Translations under genes and position numbers: made by a program
Notes under the pieces: model-generated
What the model was told of the DNA's origin: nothing
Databases searched by the model: none
What the model saw: the letters and a program-made list of their open reading frames with translations, nothing else
DNA from: an uncultured Actinomyces sp.
GTDB lineage: Bacteria > Actinomycetota > Actinomycetes > Actinomycetales > Actinomycetaceae
Direction of reading: 5' to 3'
DNA length: 52,445 bases
Assembly (NCBI GenBank): GCA_938040725.1
Contig: CALHZX010000084.1
Location: 1-52,445 of the forward strand
Shown here: piece by piece, positions 25,589 to 33,021 of the stretch
Layout of the letters: every line of letters starts with the position of its first letter
How positions within the stretch are numbered: position 1 is the stretch's first letter

Positions 25589-27205
25589 ATGCCACACACT
25601 CCAACGATTGACGACTACACACCCGACAGGGTGCGCGAGCTCGTCGAGAAGACCCCCGCTTCCGGTGCGAAGCGCTCCCTGGGCGCAATTGCTGCCATCG
25701 CGACGCTGGGCTCTCTCCTCTTCGGCTATGACACCGGCGTTGTCGCTGGCGCCCTGCCATACATGTACATGCCCGGAGGCGCCGGCGGTCTGAACATGAC
25801 CACCTTCGAAGAAGGCTGGGTCGGCGGCCTGCTGTGCATCGGTGCTGCCGCCGGTGCGTTCTTCGGCGGACGCCTCTCCGACCGCTTTGGTCGCCGCCAT
25901 AACATCACGTTGCTCGCCATCATCTTCCTGTTCGGCGCCATCGGCTGTGCAATTGCCCCGAACATCTGGGTCCTCTATCTGGCGCGTATCATCCTTGGGT
26001 TCGCGGTTGGTGGCGCTTCCGCGACGGTTCCCGTTTTCCTCAGCGAAACTGCTCCCAAGCGGCTGCGCGGTTTCCTTGTCGCGACGGATCAGATGATGAT
26101 CGTCTTCGGCCAGTTCCTGGCCTTCTCTATGAACGCTGTCATCGCTCACATGCAGGGTGGTCCCACCGTCACCCTGGCCGGTGATGCCGTGGATGCATCC
26201 GGGCACGTGCTCGGCCACGCTGGCACGTCCGTCGCGTGGGAGACCGTCCAGGCCGCCGTCAATATTGCGGATGTCGCCGGCACGGGCAATGGTCTGACCT
26301 GGCGCTACATGCTCATCCTGTGCTCGCTGCCCGCCATCGCCCTATGGATTGGCATCCGCACTGTGCCCGAGTCCTCACGTTGGTACGCCGCCAACCTGCG
26401 CATCGTCGAGGCCATTGGCTCCCTCAAGCGTGTGCGCGACGAAAAGAAGGATGACGTCGCTGGCGAGATCAACGAGATGCTTGATGTCCAGCGTGCAGAG
26501 TCTGCTCAGGAAAAGTGGTCGCTGTCCCAGATCCTCAAGGTCAAGTGGGCACGCAAGCTCCTCTACATCGGTATCGTCCTGGGCATCGCCGACCAGCTGA
26601 CGGGCATCAACACGGCCATGTACTACACGCCGAAGATCCTCAACGCCGCCGGCGTTCCCATGGAAGACGCCATCACCCTGAACGTCGTCTCCGGTGGTAT
26701 CTCCGCGATCGGTTCCGCCGTGGGTCTGTGGCTCGTCGCCCGATTCGCTCGCCGTCACGTGGGCATGTATCAGGAGCTCGGCATCACGATTTCTCTGGCT
26801 GCGCTGTCTGCCGTGTTTGCGGCCTTCATCAGCCCCTACCTGGATGGCAAGGGAAACATCTCCGGCGCCCCGACCTTCGCGCCCTGGCTCGTTCTTGGCA
26901 TCGTCTGTATCTTCGTGTTCATCAAGCAGTCCGGAACGGTGTCCTGGGTGCTCGTCTCCGAGATATACCCTGCCGCCGTCCGCGGCACTGCCCTCGGTAT
27001 CGCGGTGGGTACTCTGTGGCTTGCCAACGCGCTCGTAGCCGTTGTTTTCCCACCGCTCATGGCGACCGTCGGTGGCGCTGGTACGTACGCGATCTTCGCA
27101 GCCATTAACTTCCTCTCGTTCCTCTTCTACTGGAAGGTCATCCCCGAGACGAAGTTCCACTCGCTGGAAGAACTGGAACTGAAGTTCCAGAAGGACTACT
27201 CCTGA
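25589..27205 (+). CDS. MFS sugar-type transporter, probable inositol permease
   Basis: A 538-residue major-facilitator sugar porter with about 12 spans. Sugar-porter signatures are GYDTGVVAGAL, GRLSDRFGRR, PESSRWY, QLTGINTAMYYTPKIL and PETKFHSLEELE. It closely resembles IolT-type myo-inositol/proton symporters, and its position after iolA supports inositol uptake. An insert of about 60 residues (175-235) lengthens the usual loop before span 6. AGAGGAG six bases from ATG 25589 fixes the start. I see no TTGT-N4-ACAA operator upstream, unlike the other iol units. Confidence 0.88.
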   Translation: MPHTPTIDDYTPDRVRELVEKTPASGAKRSLGAIAAIATLGSLLFGYDTGVVAGALPYMYMPGGAGGLNMTTFEEGWVGGLLCIGAAAGAFFGGRLSDRFGRRHNITLLAIIFLFGAIGCAIAPNIWVLYLARIILGFAVGGASATVPVFLSETAPKRLRGFLVATDQMMIVFGQFLAFSMNAVIAHMQGGPTVTLAGDAVDASGHVLGHAGTSVAWETVQAAVNIADVAGTGNGLTWRYMLILCSLPAIALWIGIRTVPESSRWYAANLRIVEAIGSLKRVRDEKKDDVAGEINEMLDVQRAESAQEKWSLSQILKVKWARKLLYIGIVLGIADQLTGINTAMYYTPKILNAAGVPMEDAITLNVVSGGISAIGSAVGLWLVARFARRHVGMYQELGITISLAALSAVFAAFISPYLDGKGNISGAPTFAPWLVLGIVCIFVFIKQSGTVSWVLVSEIYPAAVRGTALGIAVGTLWLANALVAVVFPPLMATVGGAGTYAIFAAINFLSFLFYWKVIPETKFHSLEELELKFQKDYS

Positions 27206-27224
27206 GAACGAATAGTTCACGTCC

Positions 27225-27260
27225 GTGTGTCCGGTGGGGAGGCTGCTCCACCGGGCACAC
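27225..27260 (+). terminator. Terminator after the inositol transporter gene
   Basis: GTGTGTCCGGTGG (27225-27237) pairs with CCACCGGGCACAC (27248-27260) with one G-U pair, followed by CTGTTTGTT. Confidence 0.75.
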
Positions 27261-27393
27261 CTGTTTGTTGAACGGATAGGAAGGGCGATGACGACACAGC
27301 AACAGGGAAGCATCCCGCTCGACTCACCCGCCGGTTGATTGTGGCGGGGCGTGCATGAGTGCCGTCGCTCTCATCGCAACAGTGGTTCAGCGC

Positions 27394-27438
27394 ATCCGGA
27401 TAGCTTATTAGCATATCCGGATCGAGATAACCTATCCG
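27394..27438. repeat. Three ATCCGGAT-type sites spaced about 20 bp
   Basis: ATCCGGAT, itself a palindrome, occurs at 27394-27401 and 27415-27422, and a partial ATCCG at 27434-27438. Start-to-start spacings are 21 and 19 bases, about two helical turns, so bound proteins would line up on one face of the DNA. It looks like an operator array, with no regulator gene nearby. Confidence 0.45.
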
Positions 27439-27527
27439 CGTGTGTCCGTCATGGGACTCGTTACGGTGAGATGTACCTGGTTGGTCATCGCGGATCCTGG
27501 GTGTGGCCCATGCGCGACTAGGATGCC

Positions 27528-27602
27528 GGGATAAAACTCTCCCTGCACGCGTAAAACAGGCCAAAATGAGCGTTTTATGACGAGCAGGGAGAGTTTTGTC
27601 CC
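27528..27602. repeat. 75-base imperfect palindrome with 19-bp arms
   Basis: GGGATAAAACTCTCCCTGC (27528-27546) pairs with GCAGGGAGAGTTTTGTCCC (27584-27602) with a single wobble pair. Inside, TAAAAC (27552-27557) pairs with GTTTTA (27572-27577). The low-GC arms stand out from the flanks. It could be a dispersed palindromic element or a large bidirectional terminator. Confidence 0.6.
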
Positions 27603-27698
27603 GCTTAGAACCTGTGGTGCGAGCATGCAGCGGTGCCGGTGGACGGCGGCCCGACTGGAGGGCGGCGCGAGGACTGCTGGGTGAAGGTGGTTGCGGTG

Positions 27699-27797
27699 CC
27701 GGTGGGCGGCGGCAGGGCCAGGGCGGGCCTCGAGATCGATCATTCCGAGCCGCAGGCTCGCGTGTGGCGATCTCGCGGGCGGGCCGCCGCCCACCGG
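27699..27797. other. 99-base nested hairpin, possible structured RNA or cruciform
   Basis: Three nested perfect stems share one axis: 15 bp (27699-27713 with 27783-27797), 8 bp (27731-27738 with 27768-27775) and 5 bp (27746-27750 with 27756-27760). It lies 184 bases upstream of the licD start with no T-run. Nothing shows whether it is transcribed. Confidence 0.45.
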
Positions 27798-27981
27798 CGC
27801 ATAGAGCAGTCACAGAGAGCAAGACATGTGCTTGCGTCGCACGGAGGTCTGGCGGGGTGCGCGATCGTGCTCCCGCGACTGGCCGTTGCGCGGGCTCGTA
27901 CGCGTGTGTCCTATGGCCCGCAGCTTGTACTACTCTAGAGGGCAGTTCGTAAGCTATCGGATGAACGATGAAAGAGGCTCC

Positions 27982-28827
27982 ATGACCCAGCTTGAGGCGC
28001 GCCAGGTGAAGGCGGTTGAACTGGACATTCTCACAGAACTGGACCGCGTGTGCCGTGAGCACCAGCTCTCCTATGCGCTCGCGTATGGCACTCTTATCGG
28101 GGCAATGCGCCACAGCGGGTTCGTCCCCTGGGATGATGACATCGACGTCTACATGCCCCGCGATGACTACGAGAAGCTCTACGACCTGTGGCAGCAGGGA
28201 GCTCTCGGGGAGCACTACAGCCTCGTCAGTTACCGTGATCGAACCTCGATTAACTCTTATTGCAAGCTCGTTGATACCCGAACCCGGGCGGTTGAGTCTT
28301 TCCTCGACGAATCTGCCGGAAATCTCGGGCTGTGGGTGGATATTTTCCCACTTGAGCGCGTCGACATTACCGATCCTGCCGTGCATCGTGCCGCACGCAG
28401 GGGGCACCGACTTGTGTGGTGGAAGTACATCGCGGCGTCAAACCCGCGCTACGCAACATCCACGGCACGCCGCATCATCAAGTACATGCTCTATCCGATG
28501 ACCCGCTTCGCAGACCTGTACACCATCTCTCGTCGACAGGACGAGCTTGCCCGCGCGTGCCACCGTTCGTCTGTTGAGAATCCGGAGAACGAGCGCTACG
28601 TCCTGCTCCTCGATGACATTATGAGCCGGAATATCATCCGGCCTGAGGAGCTTTTCCCAACGCGTACTGCCAGCTTCGAGGGACGCGAGTTTGCGATCCC
28701 CGCACAGGCCGAGAAGCTGCTCCAGGACTACTACGGCAACTGGCGTGAGATCCCGCCCGAGGACCAGCGTCCGCCCGCCCACATGCGATCTGTCGAGTGG
28801 GTGGCGGACACTCCCTTCGGTGAATGA
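27982..28827 (+). CDS. LicD-family phosphotransferase (first copy)
   Basis: A 281-residue LicD/FKTN-type protein. The nucleotidyltransferase-fold core is YALAYGTLIGAMRHSGFVPWDDDIDVYMPRDDYEKL, where GTLIGA and the WDDDIDV aspartates bind metal and the CDP-choline-type donor. LicD enzymes transfer phosphocholine (or another phospho-substituent) to cell-surface glycans. AGAGG lies before ATG 27982; ATG 27961 in the same frame, behind TAAGCT, is a possible leaderless start. The gene converges on the minus-strand lic operon, and its acceptor sugar is unknown. Confidence 0.85.
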   Translation: MTQLEARQVKAVELDILTELDRVCREHQLSYALAYGTLIGAMRHSGFVPWDDDIDVYMPRDDYEKLYDLWQQGALGEHYSLVSYRDRTSINSYCKLVDTRTRAVESFLDESAGNLGLWVDIFPLERVDITDPAVHRAARRGHRLVWWKYIAASNPRYATSTARRIIKYMLYPMTRFADLYTISRRQDELARACHRSSVENPENERYVLLLDDIMSRNIIRPEELFPTRTASFEGREFAIPAQAEKLLQDYYGNWREIPPEDQRPPAHMRSVEWVADTPFGE

Positions 28828-28840
28828 CGCGAGGAAGCTA

Positions 28841-28855
28841 GCCCGCTGAGCGGGC
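28841..28855. terminator. Short hairpin between convergent genes
   Basis: GCCCGCT and AGCGGGC are separated by one base, between the licD stop and the glycosyltransferase stop. The loop is too small for a normal terminator without opening base pairs, so confidence is low. Confidence 0.4.
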
Positions 28856-28857
28856 CG

Positions 28858-29895
28858 CTACTTGGTCGTGGAGTGGGCGACCAGCTCGGGATGCATGCGT
28901 CGGAATTGAATGCCGAGCAGGTGGGCGCAGGCGCGCACTCCCAGCAGACGGCACGCCCACTGGGCGATACGCGCTTCGCGGGTGCGCGACTGCGAGATGA
29001 GGGGTAGGAAGAACTGGCTGACGAACGCCTTGCGGCGGCGCGCCTGCTGTCCGTGCTTCTTCTCGTCGAGCAGTCCCAGGGCCGAGGCCTGGCCCACCCA
29101 CACCATCATCGGACGTGCGAGGAATGCCATGAGTGCGCCACGGCGTCCCTCGGATAGTGAACGAGCGGCGGACAGATTCGAGCGCAGGACGTGCTCTAGG
29201 TCGTCGACAGTCGAGATGGCCAGCGAATGTGACGTCTGAGCGTAGGGGTGACCCATTCTGTACACGTAGAAACGCTGGTCGAGCCAGGCCACGGAATCGA
29301 TGTGCGCGATAATTTGAGCGCTCACGTCCGTGTCTTCGTTGCGCATGCCCGACGGGAATACGATGCCGTGTTCGGTCAAGAAGTCGCGGCGGATCACCTT
29401 CGTCCACACGGCGCTTGTCGTCAGCTCGTTGTCGATGATTGTTCGGATTGCCTCGTCCGTGCTCAGCGAATCAATCGTGGAGGCGATCGATGTGGGTTCG
29501 GCTTCCGTAATCTCGGTGCCCTCCGGGTTGGCGCGCGCACTCATGTGCCACAGCAGATCAACGGGGCGCCTTGTCAGGGCCTCGTGAACGAGCGTGAGCG
29601 CCTCGGGGATGCGCCACCAGTCGTCATTGTCCATGAACGTGATGTACTCGCCTTGCGCAGCCTTCAGGGCTGTGTTGCGTGCTGCGCTCGTTCCTGCGTT
29701 TTCCTGATGAATGACGCGGAAACGCGGGTCGCGCTGCGCGTAGGAATCACACAGGGCGGGTGAGCCATCCGTTGAACCGTCGTCGACGAGAATCACTTCC
29801 CAGTCCGCAAAATCCTGCGCCTCGATGGACTCCAGGGCGCCCGGCAGGAACTCCTGCGCGTTGTAGACGGGGATGATGACGCTAATAAATGGCAT
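28858..29895 (-). CDS. Glycosyltransferase family 2
   Basis: A 345-residue GT-A fold enzyme. The N-terminus is SVIIPVYNAQEFLPGALESI; the donor site shows ILVDDGSTDGS and the DxD-like YITFMDNDDWW, and NAGTSAARNTAL is typical of GT2. It is cytoplasmic and membrane-associated at most. GAGGAG lies five bases before ATG 29895. It is the last gene of the minus-strand lic operon and probably adds a sugar to the glycan that carries phosphocholine. Donor and acceptor cannot be read from sequence. Confidence 0.85.
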   Translation of the reverse strand: MPFISVIIPVYNAQEFLPGALESIEAQDFADWEVILVDDGSTDGSPALCDSYAQRDPRFRVIHQENAGTSAARNTALKAAQGEYITFMDNDDWWRIPEALTLVHEALTRRPVDLLWHMSARANPEGTEITEAEPTSIASTIDSLSTDEAIRTIIDNELTTSAVWTKVIRRDFLTEHGIVFPSGMRNEDTDVSAQIIAHIDSVAWLDQRFYVYRMGHPYAQTSHSLAISTVDDLEHVLRSNLSAARSLSEGRRGALMAFLARPMMVWVGQASALGLLDEKKHGQQARRRKAFVSQFFLPLISQSRTREARIAQWACRLLGVRACAHLLGIQFRRMHPELVAHSTTK

Positions 29896-29924
29896 GACTG
29901 CTCCTCGGGAAACAGGGGTGGACG

Positions 29925-31055
29925 TCAGAGGTGGTCGGGGGAGTGTGGTGCGCGGCCATCCAGTAGTGACTCGGCGATGCTCGCGTACTCGCGGGCTCGT
30001 ACCGGCCACGTCCACGCGTCGATGAGGCTGGGATCCCCCAGGGCGGGCGGGTTGTTCAAGAAGTCACGCAGGGTTGAGACAAGCGACTCGAGTGTGCGTT
30101 CGGCGGTGATGACCACGGGGTTCCCCTGGTCTGCGAGGACCTGCGCGCCGGGCACTGTGAACGTGACGACGCGCCCTCGTTCGGCCAGCGCCTCCAGCAG
30201 GGTCGTCTGGAACCCCTCCGACAGGACCGTTGGATTGACGAGGGTTGCTCCCGCCAGGCGGGCACGGACCTCGTCTGCGCTCACACGACCGGGTGCAGAA
30301 ACGACACCATCGAGCCCCTTGGCAGTGATCATCTCGCGAGCAGCATCGAGATCAGCGCCTGCACCCAACAGCTCGCCTGTCACCTCCTGCCCCTGCGCGC
30401 GCAGCTGTGCCACGGCCTCGATGAACGTGTCCCATCCCTTCCCGGGCACCATGCGGCCCACGAATACGAGGTGACGGTGGCGGTCCTCGATCGGTTCCGC
30501 GTGCGGCTGCGGGGGAGTGATCGCGTTATAAAACACGTCCGCATGAACGCCGCCGAGACGCGATGCGAAGGCTGCGGCCTGCTCAGACACGCCCAGCACG
30601 CGATCCGCATGGCGCAGCACGTAACGGCCCATCGTCACATCGACCGCACGCGATGCGGGGGCGATGATCGGCGAGGAGGATGCGACAAAACCGGAACCGT
30701 GCTCCGTGTGAATGACCGGGATGCCTGCTTGGTGCGCAGCGCGTACCCCCACGAAACTCATCGGGAAAAACCGAGTGTGCACACTGACGACATCGATGTG
30801 GTGCTCGCGGAGGAAGCGTGCGATCGCGCGGGTCGCACCCAGGGCCGGGAAACTGATGATGTCTGCGACCGGGAAGTGACGTCGATCAGTACGAATATCG
30901 ACTCCCTCCTCCTGTCGATGCCCCGGTTTATCAGAGATAGTCAGCACGAAAACCTCGTGCCCCAGCTGTGCCAGGGACACCGACAGGTGGTAGATGTGCG
31001 ACTCCAAACCACCCAAACGCGGAGGGTAGCTGTTGACGATAAAAGCGATGCGCAT
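29925..31055 (-). CDS. Glycosyltransferase family 4
   Basis: A 376-residue GT-B fold enzyme. It begins MRIAFIVNSYPPRLGGLESHIYHL, the acceptor-side glycine-rich loop of GT4, and has VFVGRMVPGKGWDTFI and the EGFQTTLLEALA donor motif. The start codon directly abuts the upstream licD stop with AGGAG upstream, so the two are translationally coupled. Substrates are unknown; context is surface-glycan assembly. Confidence 0.87.
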   Translation of the reverse strand: MRIAFIVNSYPPRLGGLESHIYHLSVSLAQLGHEVFVLTISDKPGHRQEEGVDIRTDRRHFPVADIISFPALGATRAIARFLREHHIDVVSVHTRFFPMSFVGVRAAHQAGIPVIHTEHGSGFVASSSPIIAPASRAVDVTMGRYVLRHADRVLGVSEQAAAFASRLGGVHADVFYNAITPPQPHAEPIEDRHRHLVFVGRMVPGKGWDTFIEAVAQLRAQGQEVTGELLGAGADLDAAREMITAKGLDGVVSAPGRVSADEVRARLAGATLVNPTVLSEGFQTTLLEALAERGRVVTFTVPGAQVLADQGNPVVITAERTLESLVSTLRDFLNNPPALGDPSLIDAWTWPVRAREYASIAESLLDGRAPHSPDHL

Positions 31056-31988
31056 TCACTGCTCCTGACCGGTCGTAGGTTCCGAGCGAGGATCCTCCTC
31101 ATCGCGGGAAGCCAGAAGATTCGGCACCCCGCCCTGATCGGGGTCGAAACGACCAAACTCTAGCGTTTCCGGTAGGTGCGTGCGACGATCAGCGGGATCC
31201 GGGATGCGCATGTAGTCGCCGTAACCGCGAGTGAGCAGGGCGTCGACATCGTGGGGGATTGACGCTTCAATTGCCTCAAAGGGGACGCGGCGCGTGGGGA
31301 GGAATTCATCGCGGTGCACGGTCCAATTCCACGGGTCACGCATCGTGAAATCGGCATAGGTGCCCGTTGCTTCGCCTTCGGCGCTGCGTGCCGCCTTCTC
31401 CCACCGCGCGTACAGTCCGCGTGGCGACATCTGCGCGGTGCGTAGCGCTAGGTTGACGCTCCGTGTCACCGCGTGAATGAGTGACCGCTTCCATGCCACC
31501 ATGCCGGGCAAACCGGGGGTCGGAATGCCCGAGAGGAACAGTAGGCGGCCCCACCACCAGGTTTTGCGGCACATGGAGCGGAAACGCTTGGCGTCCGCAG
31601 GCACCGTATCGAGTGGAAAAATGTCGAGGAAGATCGGCGGCGTGTAGTCCGGGTTCACCTCGCCTTGCGAGCGGAAAACCGTTCCCCTCAAGCCGAGCTT
31701 GGAGAACAGAAGGTGGTATCTGGGAACGCTCGTCTGGTTATCGATGCGGAAACCATCAGACAGATGTGCGGGAGCCTCGCGCAGGAATCGTTCGTAGTCC
31801 GGTCGGAGCATGAAGACATCAATGTCGTCATCCCACGGGATAAAACCACCGTGGCGAACAGCTCCGATGGCGCTACCGCCGTACAGGGCGTAGTCCACGC
31901 CGATCTGGCCGCACACCCGATCGAACTCTGACAGGATGTAGGTCAGCAGCATGTGGACCTTGCGTAGGTCGCTGGGGGGCGTCGTCAT
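31056..31988 (-). CDS. LicD-family phosphotransferase (second copy)
   Basis: A 310-residue LicD protein with YALYGGSAIGAVRHGGFIPWDDDIDVFMLRPDYERF, the same donor and metal site as the first copy but otherwise divergent. GGAGGAC lies upstream of ATG 31988. It lies downstream of the LicB-like and LicC-LicA genes, past a hairpin, in the order found in lic operons elsewhere. Two LicD enzymes suggest two phosphocholine acceptor positions, as in pneumococcus, by analogy. Confidence 0.87.
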   Translation of the reverse strand: MTTPPSDLRKVHMLLTYILSEFDRVCGQIGVDYALYGGSAIGAVRHGGFIPWDDDIDVFMLRPDYERFLREAPAHLSDGFRIDNQTSVPRYHLLFSKLGLRGTVFRSQGEVNPDYTPPIFLDIFPLDTVPADAKRFRSMCRKTWWWGRLLFLSGIPTPGLPGMVAWKRSLIHAVTRSVNLALRTAQMSPRGLYARWEKAARSAEGEATGTYADFTMRDPWNWTVHRDEFLPTRRVPFEAIEASIPHDVDALLTRGYGDYMRIPDPADRRTHLPETLEFGRFDPDQGGVPNLLASRDEEDPRSEPTTGQEQ

Positions 31989-32008
31989 AAGTCCTCCGAA
32001 TGCGGAAA

Positions 32009-32036
32009 GCGGGTGGGCGCACGTGCACCCACCCGC
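32009..32036 (-). terminator. Terminator or attenuator after the LicB-like gene
   Basis: A 28-bp near-perfect palindrome (one mismatched pair) followed on the minus strand by TTTCC. It sits 20 bases before the licD start codon, so it may separate choline uptake/activation from transfer genes or attenuate the latter. Confidence 0.6.
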
Positions 32037-32043
32037 CATTGTC

Positions 32044-33021
32044 TCACGCCTTGTCGTCCGTGATGGTACTCGCGCGCCGGGGAAGCAGGTCACCCCAGTT
32101 GGAGGTGGCCGCCAGGACCGTGCCCACCAGGATCACGACGCAGCAGATGACCTGCGTGAGCGTCGGAATCGTGTTCGGGGGGAGTATCAGGGCGAAGATG
32201 ATCGCCCACGCCGAGTAGGAAATGTTCAGGGCCATGCCGCGCGAGGCGCCGATCGCCGACAGGGCCTTGTAGTAGAAGAGGTACGAGGCCGTGCCCGCCA
32301 GGCCGGCCAGGGCCACCACGCCCGCGGACAGGTGAGCCAGCGACTGGAGCGTGAAGCCGAAGACGCCCGCGATGGGAGCAACGATGAAGAGGTAGACCAC
32401 GGCCGACGTGGTCTCGCGGATTTGGAGCGCCACCTCGTTATCCACGGCCTCGTCACGCATGCCCCACGTGAGGATGACGGCCTCGGATCCCCAGCCGATC
32501 ACGCACGCCAGCGCGCCGGCGACACCCAGGATGGCGTTGCCCCCTCCGATCGGTTCCGAGGTCGCCGACCAGCCGACCGCGACGATCGCTCCGAGCGCAA
32601 CCAGGAGGGCCACGATCTGGCGAGGGGCCATCCGCTCCTTCAAGAGAATGAAGGCCAGCAGGGTGCCCAGCGCCGGGTAGAACGTCGAAATAATCGCGGT
32701 CAGGCCGGGGCCGATGTTGTCGATGGCGATCAGGTAGCCGCTCATGCCGATCGGGCCGCCCAGCAGGGCCGCTGCGATCACCGACTTGCCCGGGCGCGTG
32801 CGCAGCGCCGCCCAGGTGTCCTTCAGGCGGCCTCGGAGAGCCATATACACGACCAGGATGACGGCACACGCGACGTCGTGCAGGACCGCGCCGACGAGCG
32901 CCGACTGGCCGGAGCTGTCAAACCGAAACATGGCTAGCGCGATCGCTAGCACGACCGTGTCCAGGCCCCACAGAGCGCCCGAGAAGAAGCCGTAGCGCTT
33001 GCCTCCGTGCTGAGTTTTCAT
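32044..33021 (-). CDS. licB: LicB-like DMT-family permease, probable choline importer
   Basis: A 325-residue membrane protein with about 10 spans and two EamA-type halves (GFFSGALWGLDTVVLAIAL at the start; ASYLFYYKALSAIGASRGMALN and IIFALILPP in the second half). LicB in pneumococcus and Haemophilus imports choline. The ATG overlaps the stop of the LicC-LicA fusion gene by four bases, so the two products are made together, which supports choline as substrate. A general EamA exporter is the alternative. Confidence 0.8.
   Translation of the reverse strand: MKTQHGGKRYGFFSGALWGLDTVVLAIALAMFRFDSSGQSALVGAVLHDVACAVILVVYMALRGRLKDTWAALRTRPGKSVIAAALLGGPIGMSGYLIAIDNIGPGLTAIISTFYPALGTLLAFILLKERMAPRQIVALLVALGAIVAVGWSATSEPIGGGNAILGVAGALACVIGWGSEAVILTWGMRDEAVDNEVALQIRETTSAVVYLFIVAPIAGVFGFTLQSLAHLSAGVVALAGLAGTASYLFYYKALSAIGASRGMALNISYSAWAIIFALILPPNTIPTLTQVICCVVILVGTVLAATSNWGDLLPRRASTITDDKA

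Larger units (their letters stand above)
27261..27981. other. 720-bp gene-poor stretch rich in inverted repeats
   Basis: No credible protein is encoded. A 16-codon open frame at 27288-27338 (MTTQQQGSIPLDSPAG) has a good AGGAAGGG ribosome binding site and looks like the stump of a lost gene. The rest holds three ATCCGGAT-type sites (27394-27438), a 75-base hairpin (27528-27602) and a 99-base nested hairpin (27699-27797), described separately. The last 60 bases carry promoter-like TACTCT (27931-27936) and TAAGCT (27950-27955) boxes for the licD gene. Confidence 0.6.

Noticed and set aside
27394..27602. CRISPR-like repeats
   Set aside because: The repeats are short palindromes or a single inverted pair. 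There is no series of identical repeats with unique spacers and no cas gene.
27596..27981. Overlapping plus-strand frames of about 100 codons before licD
   Set aside because: Arginine/glycine-rich, no family resemblance, and they cover the nested hairpin; the LicD family start is at 27982.
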